Positions 46,803 to 55,450 of a stretch of DNA of 64,000 nucleotides are shown here, piece by piece (position 1 is the first letter of the stretch; the number at the start of each line of letters is the position of its first letter). A model generated the notes under the pieces. The model had not been told where the DNA came from. It saw only the letters and a list, made by a program, of their open reading frames with translations, and made no database searches. This DNA comes from Leeuwenhoekiella parthenopeia (GTDB lineage Bacteria; Bacteroidota; Bacteroidia; Flavobacteriales; Flavobacteriaceae). Location: contig NZ_JAJGMW010000017.1 in the NCBI RefSeq assembly GCF_020782115.1, forward strand, positions 36,918 through 100,917, given 5' to 3'. A program made the position numbers and the translations under genes.

Positions 46803-47479
46803 AAATAGCGAAAAGCCCAGCGCCAACTCAACTGATAGCGAGTAACCGGAAGCTTTTTTGTGAAAGTTACTAATTCCTTTTTTGTAAATGCCCGTTTGAT
46901 GGAGATCAAACCATCGTAACGCGCAATGTGACTGCGCATAAAAACCCGGCTGAAGCCCTTAAAAAGCACGTAAGCCAAACGGCTGCGCTGTAAATCATTG
47001 ATCACAACCCCCAAGCGGGATAACTGTAAAAACTGATTTAAAAACCGGTCGATTTCGGCATTGGTAAAATGATGCATTGTAAGTACCGACAAGATGATAT
47101 CGCACGAAAAATGATCAGCATCCAACTTTAAAATATCCTGAACCTCAAATTGAATCTCGGGATAATCCGTTGATTTTTCACGTGCTAACGCAATACTCTT
47201 GGGATTAAAATCATAACCCCACAGGCTCACGGAAATTCCTTTTTTACGGCAGTAATCGGCTACAGTTCTAAGCGTGGCTCCATCACCGCAACCCATATCT
47301 GCGATGCTGTACTGTTCTTTCGGAAACTTTTCAAAAAAATAATCAAGTCCGTGAGTGGTAACTTTATTTCCTCCCAAAATGCGGTTCACCAGAGTAACCT
47401 CGTTAAGCGCCTGCTGCAGGGTAACCGCGTCAAGCGAGGGATCGTCCATCAATTCGGGAAGGAGGCTTCGTTCTTTCAA
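46778..47479 (-). CDS. SAM-dependent class I methyltransferase of the polyketide cluster
   Basis: 233-aa Rossmann methyltransferase: SAM motif I SIADMGCGDGATLRTVAD (about 57-74), acidic GYDFNPKSIALA, and post-motif VQDILKLDADHFSCDIILSVLTMHHF. The likely start is the TTG at 47479, which overlaps the stop of the FAD oxidoreductase gene (TTGA); the ATG ten codons inside would cut the N-terminal segment RSLLPELMDDP, which I recognise as usual in this family. It probably O- or C-methylates the polyketide. Confidence 0.88.
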   Translation of the reverse strand: MKERSLLPELMDDPSLDAVTLQQALNEVTLVNRILGGNKVTTHGLDYFFEKFPKEQYSIADMGCGDGATLRTVADYCRKKGISVSLWGYDFNPKSIALAREKSTDYPEIQFEVQDILKLDADHFSCDIILSVLTMHHFTNAEIDRFLNQFLQLSRLGVVINDLQRSRLAYVLFKGFSRVFMRSHIARYDGLISIKRAFTKKELVTFTKKLPVTRYQLSWRWAFRYLWILEKQH

Positions 47480-48624
47480 ATTTCCAGAGGTTTACCGTGG
47501 GTTAAACTGATGATTTTTGGCAGCACTCCGGGTATCCGTTGCAGGCTGCTTATGCCCAGATTGGTAGCTGTTTCGTGCTGCAAAATACGCTGCAAAACCC
47601 GGCCTGTCTGTAAACGACCGGAGAATGTGCTGTTCCAGCGTTTGATATAGCTTTGCTCAAGCTCTTCACGGTCTTGGGATTTGAAGTGATACTCCACAAT
47701 ACTTTCTGCTAAGAGTTTAGCCGAATGAACCGCCATTGCCATCCCATTACCGCAAAGCGGATGAATGAGCCCCGCACTGTCACCACACATCAAAATATGA
47801 TTCGTGATCAATTCTTTAGGCTGAAATGAAATTTGGCTGATACTAAGCGACTTTTCAAACACCGGTGTTGCCTGATTGAAGAAGGTCTTAAGTTGTGGGT
47901 TCTGCGAAAGTACATCATGCTGAAAACCTTCCAGATTGCCGGAAGCTTTAAAAGCATCGAGATGTGTGAGGTAACACACATTTACCCGATTGTTTTCAAC
48001 TTTTGAAATCCCGCAATAACCGCCATTAAAAGAGTGAAGGCTTACCACGTTTTCGGGAACTTCTGCCTCGTAATGGGCTTTGACGCCCATCCAGGGGGTT
48101 TTGTTGCTGAAGAATTTTCGCGAAAGCGCAGCATCTAAAACCGAACGTTTACCAAAACTCCCGATGACCAAATCGCTTTCAAAGCTTTCACCGGACCGGC
48201 AAAAAATCTCAAAACCGGCGTTTTTATATTCGATGCGTTCAACAGTATCCTGCATCCACGTACCGCCTTTTTCTTTTGCCAATTCAGCCAGTTTAGAATC
48301 CATCGTATAACGGCTGATGCCAAAACCACCCAGTGGCAATGCGGTTTTAAGGGTTTTCCCGGAGCGAGAGCTGAGTTCAAATTCTTCAATTTGCACAGCG
48401 CCCCAATCGAAAGGGTTGATACCCAGAGATTGCCAGTAAGGCAGAATTTCATTGGAGATATACTCACCGCAAACCTTATGTTTAGGATACGCGTCTTTCT
48501 CAACTAGGTGTACCTCAAAACCTGCGCGAAGCAAATGTATTGCTGCGGTCAACCCGGCCAGACCGGCACCTGCTATAGCTATTTTTAAGTTCTTTTTCAA
48601 TGCAGGCTCAAGATACTCATTCAA
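47476..48624 (-). CDS. FAD-dependent oxidoreductase (geranylgeranyl-reductase/hydroxylase type)
   Basis: 382-aa flavoprotein with N-terminal dinucleotide motif IAGAGLAGLTAAIHLLRAG and VHLVEKD, KHKVCGEYIS (typical of geranylgeranyl-reductase-like and related aromatic hydroxylases) and the second FAD contact ILMCGDSAGLIHPLCGNGMAMA. No in-frame ATG is near; the start appears to be TTG at 48624. It is the first gene of a four-gene operon with overlaps of 4, about 25 and 7 bp. In analogous polyketide operons the flavoprotein hydroxylates the phenolic ring. Confidence 0.87.
   Translation of the reverse strand: MNEYLEPALKKNLKIAIAGAGLAGLTAAIHLLRAGFEVHLVEKDAYPKHKVCGEYISNEILPYWQSLGINPFDWGAVQIEEFELSSRSGKTLKTALPLGGFGISRYTMDSKLAELAKEKGGTWMQDTVERIEYKNAGFEIFCRSGESFESDLVIGSFGKRSVLDAALSRKFFSNKTPWMGVKAHYEAEVPENVVSLHSFNGGYCGISKVENNRVNVCYLTHLDAFKASGNLEGFQHDVLSQNPQLKTFFNQATPVFEKSLSISQISFQPKELITNHILMCGDSAGLIHPLCGNGMAMAVHSAKLLAESIVEYHFKSQDREELEQSYIKRWNSTFSGRLQTGRVLQRILQHETATNLGISSLQRIPGVLPKIISLTHGKPLEI
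48119..48128. repeat. CGCGAAAGCG repeat, copy 4
   Basis: Inside the FAD oxidoreductase gene; encodes ALSRK on the minus strand. Confidence 0.6.
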
Positions 48625-48681
48625 TTACTAATTCAAGGCTTCTTTGAGACTGAAACATAGCCCTGAGATGTTTAAAAAAAC

Positions 48682-48715
48682 AAACCTCCTGACAGTAAAG
48701 ACTGCCAGGAGGTTT
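48682..48715 (-). terminator. Terminator after the OmpA-family gene
   Basis: 15-bp stem AAACCTCCTGACAGT / ACTGCCAGGAGGTTT with a single mismatch and AAAG loop; minus strand continues GTTTGTTTTTTT. It insulates the polyketide operon, whose first codon lies 58 bp further on. Confidence 0.88.
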
Positions 48716-48746
48716 TCTAAAATCCTGTCAAAAGGAAATTAATTTA

Positions 48747-49451
48747 TTATTGACCCTCGCCTGCCTGTTGCTTAGCCTCATTTACCATTTCCTGATTCGG
48801 AACGATAGCTAGAGTTACACGGCGGTTTTTAGAACGTCCCTCAGCGGTTTCGTTGGTGTATTTTGGTTGTTCTTCACCATACCACTGCGTTGTAAATCTT
48901 CCGGAAGCGATACCCTGACCTACTAAATAATTAGTAACTGCCTGAGCGCGATTTTTAGAAAGAGTCATATTGTATTCCGCAGAACCGGTGCTGTCTGTAT
49001 GACCCACCACAAGAACGTTAGTTTGAGGATATTCGGTCATAACTTTAGCCAAACCATTAAGTGTTTGCTGAGAAGCGGCGTTAATGTTGTACTGGTTTGT
49101 AGCAAAATACACCCCACTGTTTTCGTCAAAATTAACCACGATACCGTCGTCAATTCGTTCTACCTCAGCTCCGGGAATTTCCTGCTCAATACGCTTGGCC
49201 TGCTCATCCATACGCTTACCGATTACGTTACCGGCAGCACCACCTACAACACCACCAATTACAGCACCCAATGCACCACCATCACCTTTAGTACCCACAT
49301 TGTTACCTATCACGGCACCAATAATGGCACCACCGGCTGCACCGATAGCAGTACCTTTTTGTTGATTATTTGCATTACGGGTTGCCTCACAAGAAGTTAG
49401 CATCGTTAAGGCTACTGCAACTACAGCAGCTTGTTTCAATATAGATTTCAT
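48747..49451 (-). CDS. OmpA-family lipoprotein with glycine-zipper segment
   Basis: 234-aa envelope protein. Lipobox LTSC near residue 21, then a glycine-zipper stretch (about 32-82, TAIGAAGGAIIGAVIGNNVG and ALGAVIGGVVGGAAGNVIG) of the kind that inserts into membranes. The C-terminal OmpA/Pal peptidoglycan-binding domain (about 105-220) has VLVVGHTDSTGSAEYNMTLS and AEGRSKNRRVTLAI. It should tether the outer membrane to peptidoglycan. It lies 48 bp after a lipocalin-like gene on the same strand. Confidence 0.93.
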   Translation of the reverse strand: MKSILKQAAVVAVALTMLTSCEATRNANNQQKGTAIGAAGGAIIGAVIGNNVGTKGDGGALGAVIGGVVGGAAGNVIGKRMDEQAKRIEQEIPGAEVERIDDGIVVNFDENSGVYFATNQYNINAASQQTLNGLAKVMTEYPQTNVLVVGHTDSTGSAEYNMTLSKNRAQAVTNYLVGQGIASGRFTTQWYGEEQPKYTNETAEGRSKNRRVTLAIVPNQEMVNEAKQQAGEGQ

Positions 49452-49499
49452 AAAAATTGTTTTAATTAAATTAAGGGGTTACCCATTCTGAACTTTTAT

Positions 49500-49985
49500 T
49501 TATTCAGATATTTTTGAAAAATTCATTACAATCTTAAACGGTTTTCCATCAACCTGCACGGTCTGAGTAAATGTCAATTCGTTATCAGAAAGGTAGTTGA
49601 TATTTAATCTAAATCCAGCATCATTCATAGTCGAATTCATTTTCTCGTCGGTTGGCTTCAACAAAATGTCATAGGATATGGCATTTTCCTGATCTGGAAT
49701 GCTCCATACAAAATAACGCTTTCCGGGGTTGCAGGTGGTACTGGTAATCTCATAATTACCGAAGTTGTTATTCGGTATAAATCTCCAGGTACTTCCTACC
49801 ATACATTCTGATGAAACATCTCCAAAAAGAGTTACATCATAAATTCCGGTTGCATTGTTATAATTGATGTTATCTAAATTCCAATAACCTTTAAGTGTTT
49901 TACGCGATTGCTTAACAACTTCACTGGTACCTCCACAAGAAACCAGAATGACACTCAAAATTAAAATGCTGATTACTTTTCTCAT
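49500..49985 (-). CDS. Lipocalin-like lipoprotein
   Basis: 161-aa lipoprotein (VILVSCGG lipobox). The mature part, with LKGYWNLDNINYN, GSTWRFIPNNNFGNYEI and the C-terminal TQTVQVDGKPFKIVMNF, has the WxL/beta-strand pattern of Bacteroidota lipocalin-like proteins. Ligand unknown. It lies between the DUF1328 gene and the OmpA-family gene, so an envelope role is likely. Confidence 0.8.
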   Translation of the reverse strand: MRKVISILILSVILVSCGGTSEVVKQSRKTLKGYWNLDNINYNNATGIYDVTLFGDVSSECMVGSTWRFIPNNNFGNYEITSTTCNPGKRYFVWSIPDQENAISYDILLKPTDEKMNSTMNDAGFRLNINYLSDNELTFTQTVQVDGKPFKIVMNFSKISE

Positions 49986-50012
49986 AATTTATTAGGGTTT
50001 AAAAGATCTAAA

Positions 50013-50171
50013 TTATCTGAACAATCTTGACAGTAAACTGATCAGGAAAAGAACAATAAAAATGAAGAATAAAATTTTAGCGATTGATTCTGCACCGGAA
50101 GCAATTCCTCCAAATCCAAAGATTGCTGCTACAATTGCAATAATGATAAATATAACTGTCCACTTAAGCAT
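50013..50171 (-). CDS. DUF1328 small membrane protein (YtjA family)
   Basis: 52-aa protein with two membrane helices: [35 protein letters not shown], then [15 protein letters not shown]. The GGIA-x4-IAK turn is the DUF1328 signature. Function unknown; homologues are often induced by stress. A TATTTTTG box lies 31 bp upstream of the ATG, and the lipocalin-like gene follows 27 bp downstream. Confidence 0.9.
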   Translation of the reverse strand: MLKWTVIFIIIAIVAAIFGFGGIASGAESIAKILFFIFIVLFLISLLSRLFR

Positions 50172-50201
50172 AGTTGTAAATTTTATTGGTTAGTAATGAG
50201 T

Positions 50202-50209
50202 CAAAAATA
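50202..50209 (-). promoter_or_regulatory. Putative -7 box before the DUF1328/lipocalin genes
   Basis: Minus strand reads TATTTTTG, a perfect TAnnTTTG match. No TTTG at -33; upstream are three TTAAC elements (50235-50280). Confidence 0.5.
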
Positions 50210-50326
50210 GCAGCGATATGGAGATCGATGTTATTTATTAATAGTGTTTAACTCGCCGCTGTTAAAATGCGTTAACGAAAAAAACCACAAACAAACAATT
50301 CAATAAAATTTTAACATTTACAACTT

Positions 50327-52306
50327 TCAAAAGGCTCTTAGCTCCTGTAAAATCTGGGCTATGCGCTGTTTGGGCAAATATTGCTGTTCCAGATTTTGAG
50401 CGAAAGGTATGGGGGTATCTAAACTACTTAAACGTCTTACCGGCGCATCTAAATACCGGAAACACGCTTCTGCAATAAATGCCGCAATGTCTGCCATAAT
50501 ATTACCAAAAGCGCTGTCTTCACATAAAAGCAAAACCCTGCCGGTTTTCTGAACAGACTGCTTTATAGCATCCCGGTCTAATGGCATCAATGACCGCAGG
50601 TCTAGAAGATCTACTTTGAAGTCCGGTTTATCCCGAAGCGCTTCAAGCGCCCAGTGAACCGCTGCTCCATAAGTAATGAGGGTAATCTCTTCGCCAGACT
50701 TTAATAGTGCCGCTTTACCTAAGGGCAGATTGTAATAGGCTTCAGGAACCTGACCTCTGATGTTTCGGTAGAGGGCTTTATGTTCAAAAAATAAAACCGG
50801 GTTGGGATCTTCAATTGCAGTAGCAAGTAAACCCTTAGCATCTTCAGGAAATGCAGGATACACCACTTTTAAACCCGGAGTATGCGTAAACCAGGCTTCG
50901 TTAGTCTGGCTGTGAAAGGGACCCGCACCCACTCCCGCCCCACAGGGCATTCTAATAACCACATCTGCAGATTGCCCCCAGCGGTAATGTGATTTAGCTA
51001 AATAATTTACAATAGGATTAAATCCGCTGCTTACAAAATCTGCAAACTGCATTTCTACTACAGATTTAAATCCATTTATCGAAAGTCCCATCGCAGTCTC
51101 AATAATGCCCGACTCACATATAGGCGTATTGCGCACCCGATCTCTTCCGTATTTATCAACAAAGCCTTCGGTAATTTTAAAGACACCGCCATATTCAGCA
51201 ACATCCTGTCCCAGTATAACCAGGTTTTCAAAGCGCTGCATACTTTGGTCGAGACCCTGACTAATGGCATCAATAAACCGAAGTTCCTGTACAGATCCTT
51301 TGGGAGGTTTGGGAACGAAATCAAAAGGCGCGTAAACATCGTCAAGCTCCTGCTCAGCAGTTGAGGATATAGGTTCTTCAGCAAAAGTTTCCGCAAGGGC
51401 TGCGTCAATTTCTTCCAGAATTTTTGCGCGCATCTGCATATCCTCCTCTTCAGACAACAAGCCCGAATCCTTTAAATAAATACGGTAGTTTTCAACCGGA
51501 TCGCGTTTTTCCCAGTGATTCATAAGTTCTTGCGGAACATATTTTGTTCCGCTAGCCTCCTCGTGACCACGCATTCTGAAGGTTTTAAATTCTAACAAAA
51601 CAGGTCGTGGATTTTCCCGTACCGATTGTGCCAGTTCTGAGACGAGCTGGTAGACTTCTAAAATATTATTACCATCTATGATGTGACTTTCCATCCCATA
51701 ACCCACTCCCCGATCGGCCAGATTCTCGCAACGGTATTGTTCTGATGTGGGCGTTGAAAGGCCGTAGCCGTTGTTTTCAATACAAAACAGGACCGGCAGA
51801 TCCCAGACCGAAGCGATGTTGAGTGCTTCGTGAAAATCGCCTTCACTGGTCCCTCCCTCGCCGCTAAACACGGCAACAAGGTTTTTCTCTTTGCGCAATT
51901 TATGAGCCAGTGCGATACCATCTGCCACGCCTAGCTGAGGACCCAGATGCGAGATCATCCCAATGATTTTGTACTCCTGAGTGCCAAAATGAAAACTCCT
52001 ATCGCGACCCTTTGTGAAGCCGTTGCGCTTGCCCTGCCATTGACTAAATAAGCGCTGCAACGGAATATTTCGGCTCGTAAACACCCCCAGATTGCGATGC
52101 ATAGGCATAATGTACTCATGTTCATGAAGGGCTGCCGTCACTCCTACCGATATGGCTTCCTGACCTATGCCGCTAAACCATTTGGAGATTTTTCCCTGCC
52201 TGAGCAGCACAAGCATTTTTTCTTCTACTAAACGGGGTTTGAGTAGTTGTTTATATAGACCTAAAAATTTGTCGTGGTCAATTCTATAATTCGAATAATT
52301 AAGCAT
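50327..52306 (-). CDS. Fused E1 alpha-beta subunit of a 2-oxoacid dehydrogenase
   Basis: Thiamine-diphosphate enzyme of 659 aa (ATG at 52306; a TTG 18 codons upstream is unlikely). The alpha half (about 1-325) has GQEAISVGVTAAL, MPMHRNLG and the ThDP motif GEGGTSEGDFHEALN...NNGYGLSTPT. The beta half (about 345-655) has GQDVAEYGGVFK, TPICESGIIETAMGLS and the C-terminal transketolase-C domain (ITYGAAVHWALEAL). Alpha and beta are separate genes in most complexes. E2 and E3 are not nearby. Branched-chain 2-oxoacids are the most likely substrate for this subtype. Confidence 0.9.
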   Translation of the reverse strand: MLNYSNYRIDHDKFLGLYKQLLKPRLVEEKMLVLLRQGKISKWFSGIGQEAISVGVTAALHEHEYIMPMHRNLGVFTSRNIPLQRLFSQWQGKRNGFTKGRDRSFHFGTQEYKIIGMISHLGPQLGVADGIALAHKLRKEKNLVAVFSGEGGTSEGDFHEALNIASVWDLPVLFCIENNGYGLSTPTSEQYRCENLADRGVGYGMESHIIDGNNILEVYQLVSELAQSVRENPRPVLLEFKTFRMRGHEEASGTKYVPQELMNHWEKRDPVENYRIYLKDSGLLSEEEDMQMRAKILEEIDAALAETFAEEPISSTAEQELDDVYAPFDFVPKPPKGSVQELRFIDAISQGLDQSMQRFENLVILGQDVAEYGGVFKITEGFVDKYGRDRVRNTPICESGIIETAMGLSINGFKSVVEMQFADFVSSGFNPIVNYLAKSHYRWGQSADVVIRMPCGAGVGAGPFHSQTNEAWFTHTPGLKVVYPAFPEDAKGLLATAIEDPNPVLFFEHKALYRNIRGQVPEAYYNLPLGKAALLKSGEEITLITYGAAVHWALEALRDKPDFKVDLLDLRSLMPLDRDAIKQSVQKTGRVLLLCEDSAFGNIMADIAAFIAEACFRYLDAPVRRLSSLDTPIPFAQNLEQQYLPKQRIAQILQELRAF

Positions 52307-52424
52307 CAAAACGCATGTAAATGAAAGCTGTAAATTAAAAGATCTCTTTGATCTAATCAATATTATTATTCTTTACTGTTCAAAATCAATTATATTTAAA
52401 AAAACCGTTCTTAAAGGCGTAAAT

Positions 52425-54059
52425 ATGCGAAAGTGGATAGCAAGTAAAGTCTTACTTCTTATAATTTTAAGTTTATTTTCAAATGAAGTAGGGGCTCAAA
52501 AAGAGGATTATATTTCTGGAAAAACAGTTGATTTTGAAACAGGTAATCCAATCGCCTTTGTAACAATTCGCCTTTTGAAAACAAATTCCGGCTTAATTTC
52601 AAACGCGGATGGTGGATTTAAAATCCCATACGATGTAAAAAATAGAATTGATTCCATTTCTTTTACCAGCATCGGCTATGAGAAAAAAAATATTGCTCTG
52701 GCAAATTTGAAAATAGGAGAATTAAATCTTGTTAAATTAGTTCCAGCAGTAGAAGACTTGGGTGAAATACGTATCATTTCAGCAAAAACCAAAGATCGCG
52801 AGGAACTAAATTTATCTGCCTCTGAAATAATAGCTAAAGCCATTAAGCGAATCCCAAACAACTACCCTAATCAACCATTTTCTTGTGTTGGTTATTATCG
52901 GGATTATCAGATGCGAAATGATTCCTATTTAAATCTAAATGAGGCCTTGTTGAAAGTATATGATCAGGGTTTTTATGCAAGAGATCTACCTACTACCAAA
53001 ACGGTGATTTATCAATTAAAACAAAACACTGATTTTGAGCGAAATAGAGATGCCGAAAGGAAATACGATTATTTTACTCAAAGAAAAATTGTTGACAACG
53101 ATATCAAAATAGGCGAGCTTGACATAAACGAATTTTATCTTTTACGAGTACACGACCCAATTCGCAACCACCGGACAAATAGTTTTGATTTCATTAACCG
53201 CTTGGACACCGATTTTTTGCGCAATCACAGTTTCACCTTGGGGAGGGAGACAACAAATGGAAGCTCTCTACTTTATCAAATCAATATATACAGAAACATT
53301 AATGGTATTATAGTGAGAGGAAAAATTTATATTGAAAAAGAAAACTTTGCAATACATAAAATAGAATATACTGTTTTGAGAGCTAGCAATGAGGAATCGC
53401 AAAAACACAATAGTTATGGTAGTCCATCATTAAGCGATGCCGGTAGGGATGAGGAGGAAACATCTATTTATTCATTAACAGAAGAATATCAAAAAATCAA
53501 TACCAAGATGTACCCAAGTTATATCTCATTCAATAATGTTTTTAAACTACAGGCAACACCGAAATTCAGGCCTATTGAAATGCGCGTATTTACGAAGGAT
53601 CAATATTTTTCTCTAGTTTTCAACAATAATATTGACGAAACGGACGCCGATAGAATTAATAATTACAGATTAACAGTGAATGATAAGCGTATCCGGCTAG
53701 ATAAAGTTAGAATTGAACGTAACATTGCTCATTTATACCCTAAAAATCCGGATGAATTGTTTAAGGAATATGCTGATTACTTCGAGAATATAACAGAAAA
53801 TAATTTTGTAGACATTGGGGTAAAAAATATAGAAGACGTATTTGGAAACAGAGTAAACGAATCAAATACACAATTTTACAATCAATATAGAGAATTCTTT
53901 ATTCAGGAAATAACAGATTATTCACTACCTCCTCAAGATTATGTAATGGATCCTTCAAAGCCAATTTTTGGAAATCAACCTATAAATTCAGGTGATAATC
54001 TATCAGGATATTGGATGAACACGCCACTAAAGCAAAATTACATTTCCAATGAAAACTAA
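52425..54059 (+). CDS. CarboxypepD_reg-domain protein of unknown function
   Basis: 544-aa secreted protein with signal peptide (LLIILSLFSNEVGAQ), a CarboxypepD_reg-like beta-sandwich (about 28-110, ISGKTVDFETGNPIAFVTI, ISFTSIGYEKK) and a long uncharacterised C-terminal part typical of Bacteroidota envelope proteins (ASEIIAKAIKRIPNNYPNQPF). No receptor barrel is evident at this length. The gene is visibly richer in A/T than its neighbours and uses more AAA/ATA/TTA codons, which may mean horizontal origin. It is single and divergent from the E1 gene. Confidence 0.8.
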   Translation: MRKWIASKVLLLIILSLFSNEVGAQKEDYISGKTVDFETGNPIAFVTIRLLKTNSGLISNADGGFKIPYDVKNRIDSISFTSIGYEKKNIALANLKIGELNLVKLVPAVEDLGEIRIISAKTKDREELNLSASEIIAKAIKRIPNNYPNQPFSCVGYYRDYQMRNDSYLNLNEALLKVYDQGFYARDLPTTKTVIYQLKQNTDFERNRDAERKYDYFTQRKIVDNDIKIGELDINEFYLLRVHDPIRNHRTNSFDFINRLDTDFLRNHSFTLGRETTNGSSLLYQINIYRNINGIIVRGKIYIEKENFAIHKIEYTVLRASNEESQKHNSYGSPSLSDAGRDEEETSIYSLTEEYQKINTKMYPSYISFNNVFKLQATPKFRPIEMRVFTKDQYFSLVFNNNIDETDADRINNYRLTVNDKRIRLDKVRIERNIAHLYPKNPDELFKEYADYFENITENNFVDIGVKNIEDVFGNRVNESNTQFYNQYREFFIQEITDYSLPPQDYVMDPSKPIFGNQPINSGDNLSGYWMNTPLKQNYISNEN

Positions 54060-54151
54060 ACATCAGACAGTTTTTTAAGTTTAGTTTAAAATCACCCCCT
54101 CTTAAAATTTGATATATTTACGTATTAATAAATTTTCAGTATTCCTTAATT

Positions 54152-55102
54152 ATGAATAACATCCCCAGTGTAGATCTTTCTGATTTTCTAAGCAGTGACT
54201 CTTCAAAAAAGCAAAAATTTGTAAATGAAATAGGTCGCGCTTATGAGGAAATTGGTTTTGTTTCGCTCAAAAACCATTTTTTAGACGACAATCTGGTAGA
54301 CGATCTGTATAAAGAAGTCAAAGCATTTTTTGACTTACCTGAAAATACCAAGAAAGCTTATGAAATTGAAGGTCTGGGCGGTCAGCGGGGCTATATTTCT
54401 TTTGGGAAAGAGCATGCTAAAGGAAAGAAAGAAGGCGATCTTAAAGAGTTCTGGCACTTTGGTCAGGATCCTGAACCTGATGCCAACCTGACTGAAGAAT
54501 ATCCGGAAAATGTTCACGTAAAAGAACTGGAGCACTTTAACGAAACCGGGATGCAGGCCTATAGAATGCTTGAAAAAACCGGAATTTATGTGCTGCGTGC
54601 TCTTGCTATCTACATTGGTCTTGACGAAATGTATTTCGACAAATGGGTCAAAAATGGAAACAGTATTCTCAGACCCATACACTATCCTCCCATCACCGAA
54701 GAACCAAAAGGTGCTGTACGCGCCGGGGCTCACGGTGATATCAATTTAATCACCCTTCTTATGGGTGCTTCTGCCGGTGGTTTGCAGGTGCTGCGTAAAG
54801 ATGGAGAGTGGATTGATGCCATACCTAATGAAGATGAACTGGTGATCAACGTGGGCGATATGCTGGAGCGTCACACCAACAATAAATTGCGTTCTACTAT
54901 TCACCGTGTCGTGAATCCGCCAAGGGAAGAATGGGACACTCCGCGCTACTCAATTCCGTTTTTTATGCATCCGCGTAGCGAAATGCCATTAAATTGTCTT
55001 GAGGAATGTATTGATGCAGAACATCCTAAAGCCTATGAAGATATTACTGCCGGCGAATTTCTACATCAACGCCTGGTGGAAATAGGACTTATTAAAAAAT
55101 AG
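54152..55102 (+). CDS. Isopenicillin N synthase-like 2OG-Fe(II) oxygenase
   Basis: 316-aa non-heme iron oxygenase with N-terminal DIOX_N (IPSVDLSDFL, YEEIGFVSLKNH) and the double-stranded beta-helix core. Iron triad His194/Asp196 (GAHGDINLIT) and His251 (TIHRVVNP); the 2-oxoglutarate-binding R-x-S is Arg265-Ser267 (RYSIPFF). Substrate unknown. It starts a closely spaced run with the SUI1, DUF1835 and phosphorylase genes (gaps of 3, 12 and 2 bp). Confidence 0.9.
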   Translation: MNNIPSVDLSDFLSSDSSKKQKFVNEIGRAYEEIGFVSLKNHFLDDNLVDDLYKEVKAFFDLPENTKKAYEIEGLGGQRGYISFGKEHAKGKKEGDLKEFWHFGQDPEPDANLTEEYPENVHVKELEHFNETGMQAYRMLEKTGIYVLRALAIYIGLDEMYFDKWVKNGNSILRPIHYPPITEEPKGAVRAGAHGDINLITLLMGASAGGLQVLRKDGEWIDAIPNEDELVINVGDMLERHTNNKLRSTIHRVVNPPREEWDTPRYSIPFFMHPRSEMPLNCLEECIDAEHPKAYEDITAGEFLHQRLVEIGLIKK

Positions 55103-55105
55103 TTT

Positions 55106-55438
55106 ATGGATTTACAGGACCAACTCAAAAACTTATTTCCCGATCATGAGCCGGAGCCTCAACAAGAGGCTGAAGATGCCAATGATTTAGGAATATGGAT
55201 GCAGGATGATCCACTAATCTGCAAATATGAAAAACGAAAAGGCAAGCCGGTAACCATCATAGAAGGCTATACGGGCGCTGATTCTGATTTCAAAATTCTT
55301 GCAAAAGAGCTTAAAACCATGCTGGGTGTGGGCGGAAGTTTTAAAAAAGAAAGCATTCTAATCCAGGGGGATTACCGCGATAAAATCATGACTTTTTTAA
55401 AAGACAAGGGATTTCGGGTAAAACGCGTGGGTGGTTAA
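55106..55438 (+). CDS. SUI1/eIF1-like translation factor (YciH family)
   Basis: 110-aa homologue of eukaryotic initiation factor eIF1, with the family core RKGKPVTIIEGYTGADSDFKILAKELKTMLGVGGS-type pattern (residues about 43-77) and C-terminal ILIQGDYRDKIMTFLKDKGF. The bacterial proteins may check start-codon selection or act on ribosomes; the exact role is not settled. Short acidic N-terminal tail (about 10-30). It lies 3 bp after the oxygenase gene. Confidence 0.93.
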   Translation: MDLQDQLKNLFPDHEPEPQQEAEDANDLGIWMQDDPLICKYEKRKGKPVTIIEGYTGADSDFKILAKELKTMLGVGGSFKKESILIQGDYRDKIMTFLKDKGFRVKRVGG

Positions 55439-55450
55439 AACCCTATTCAT

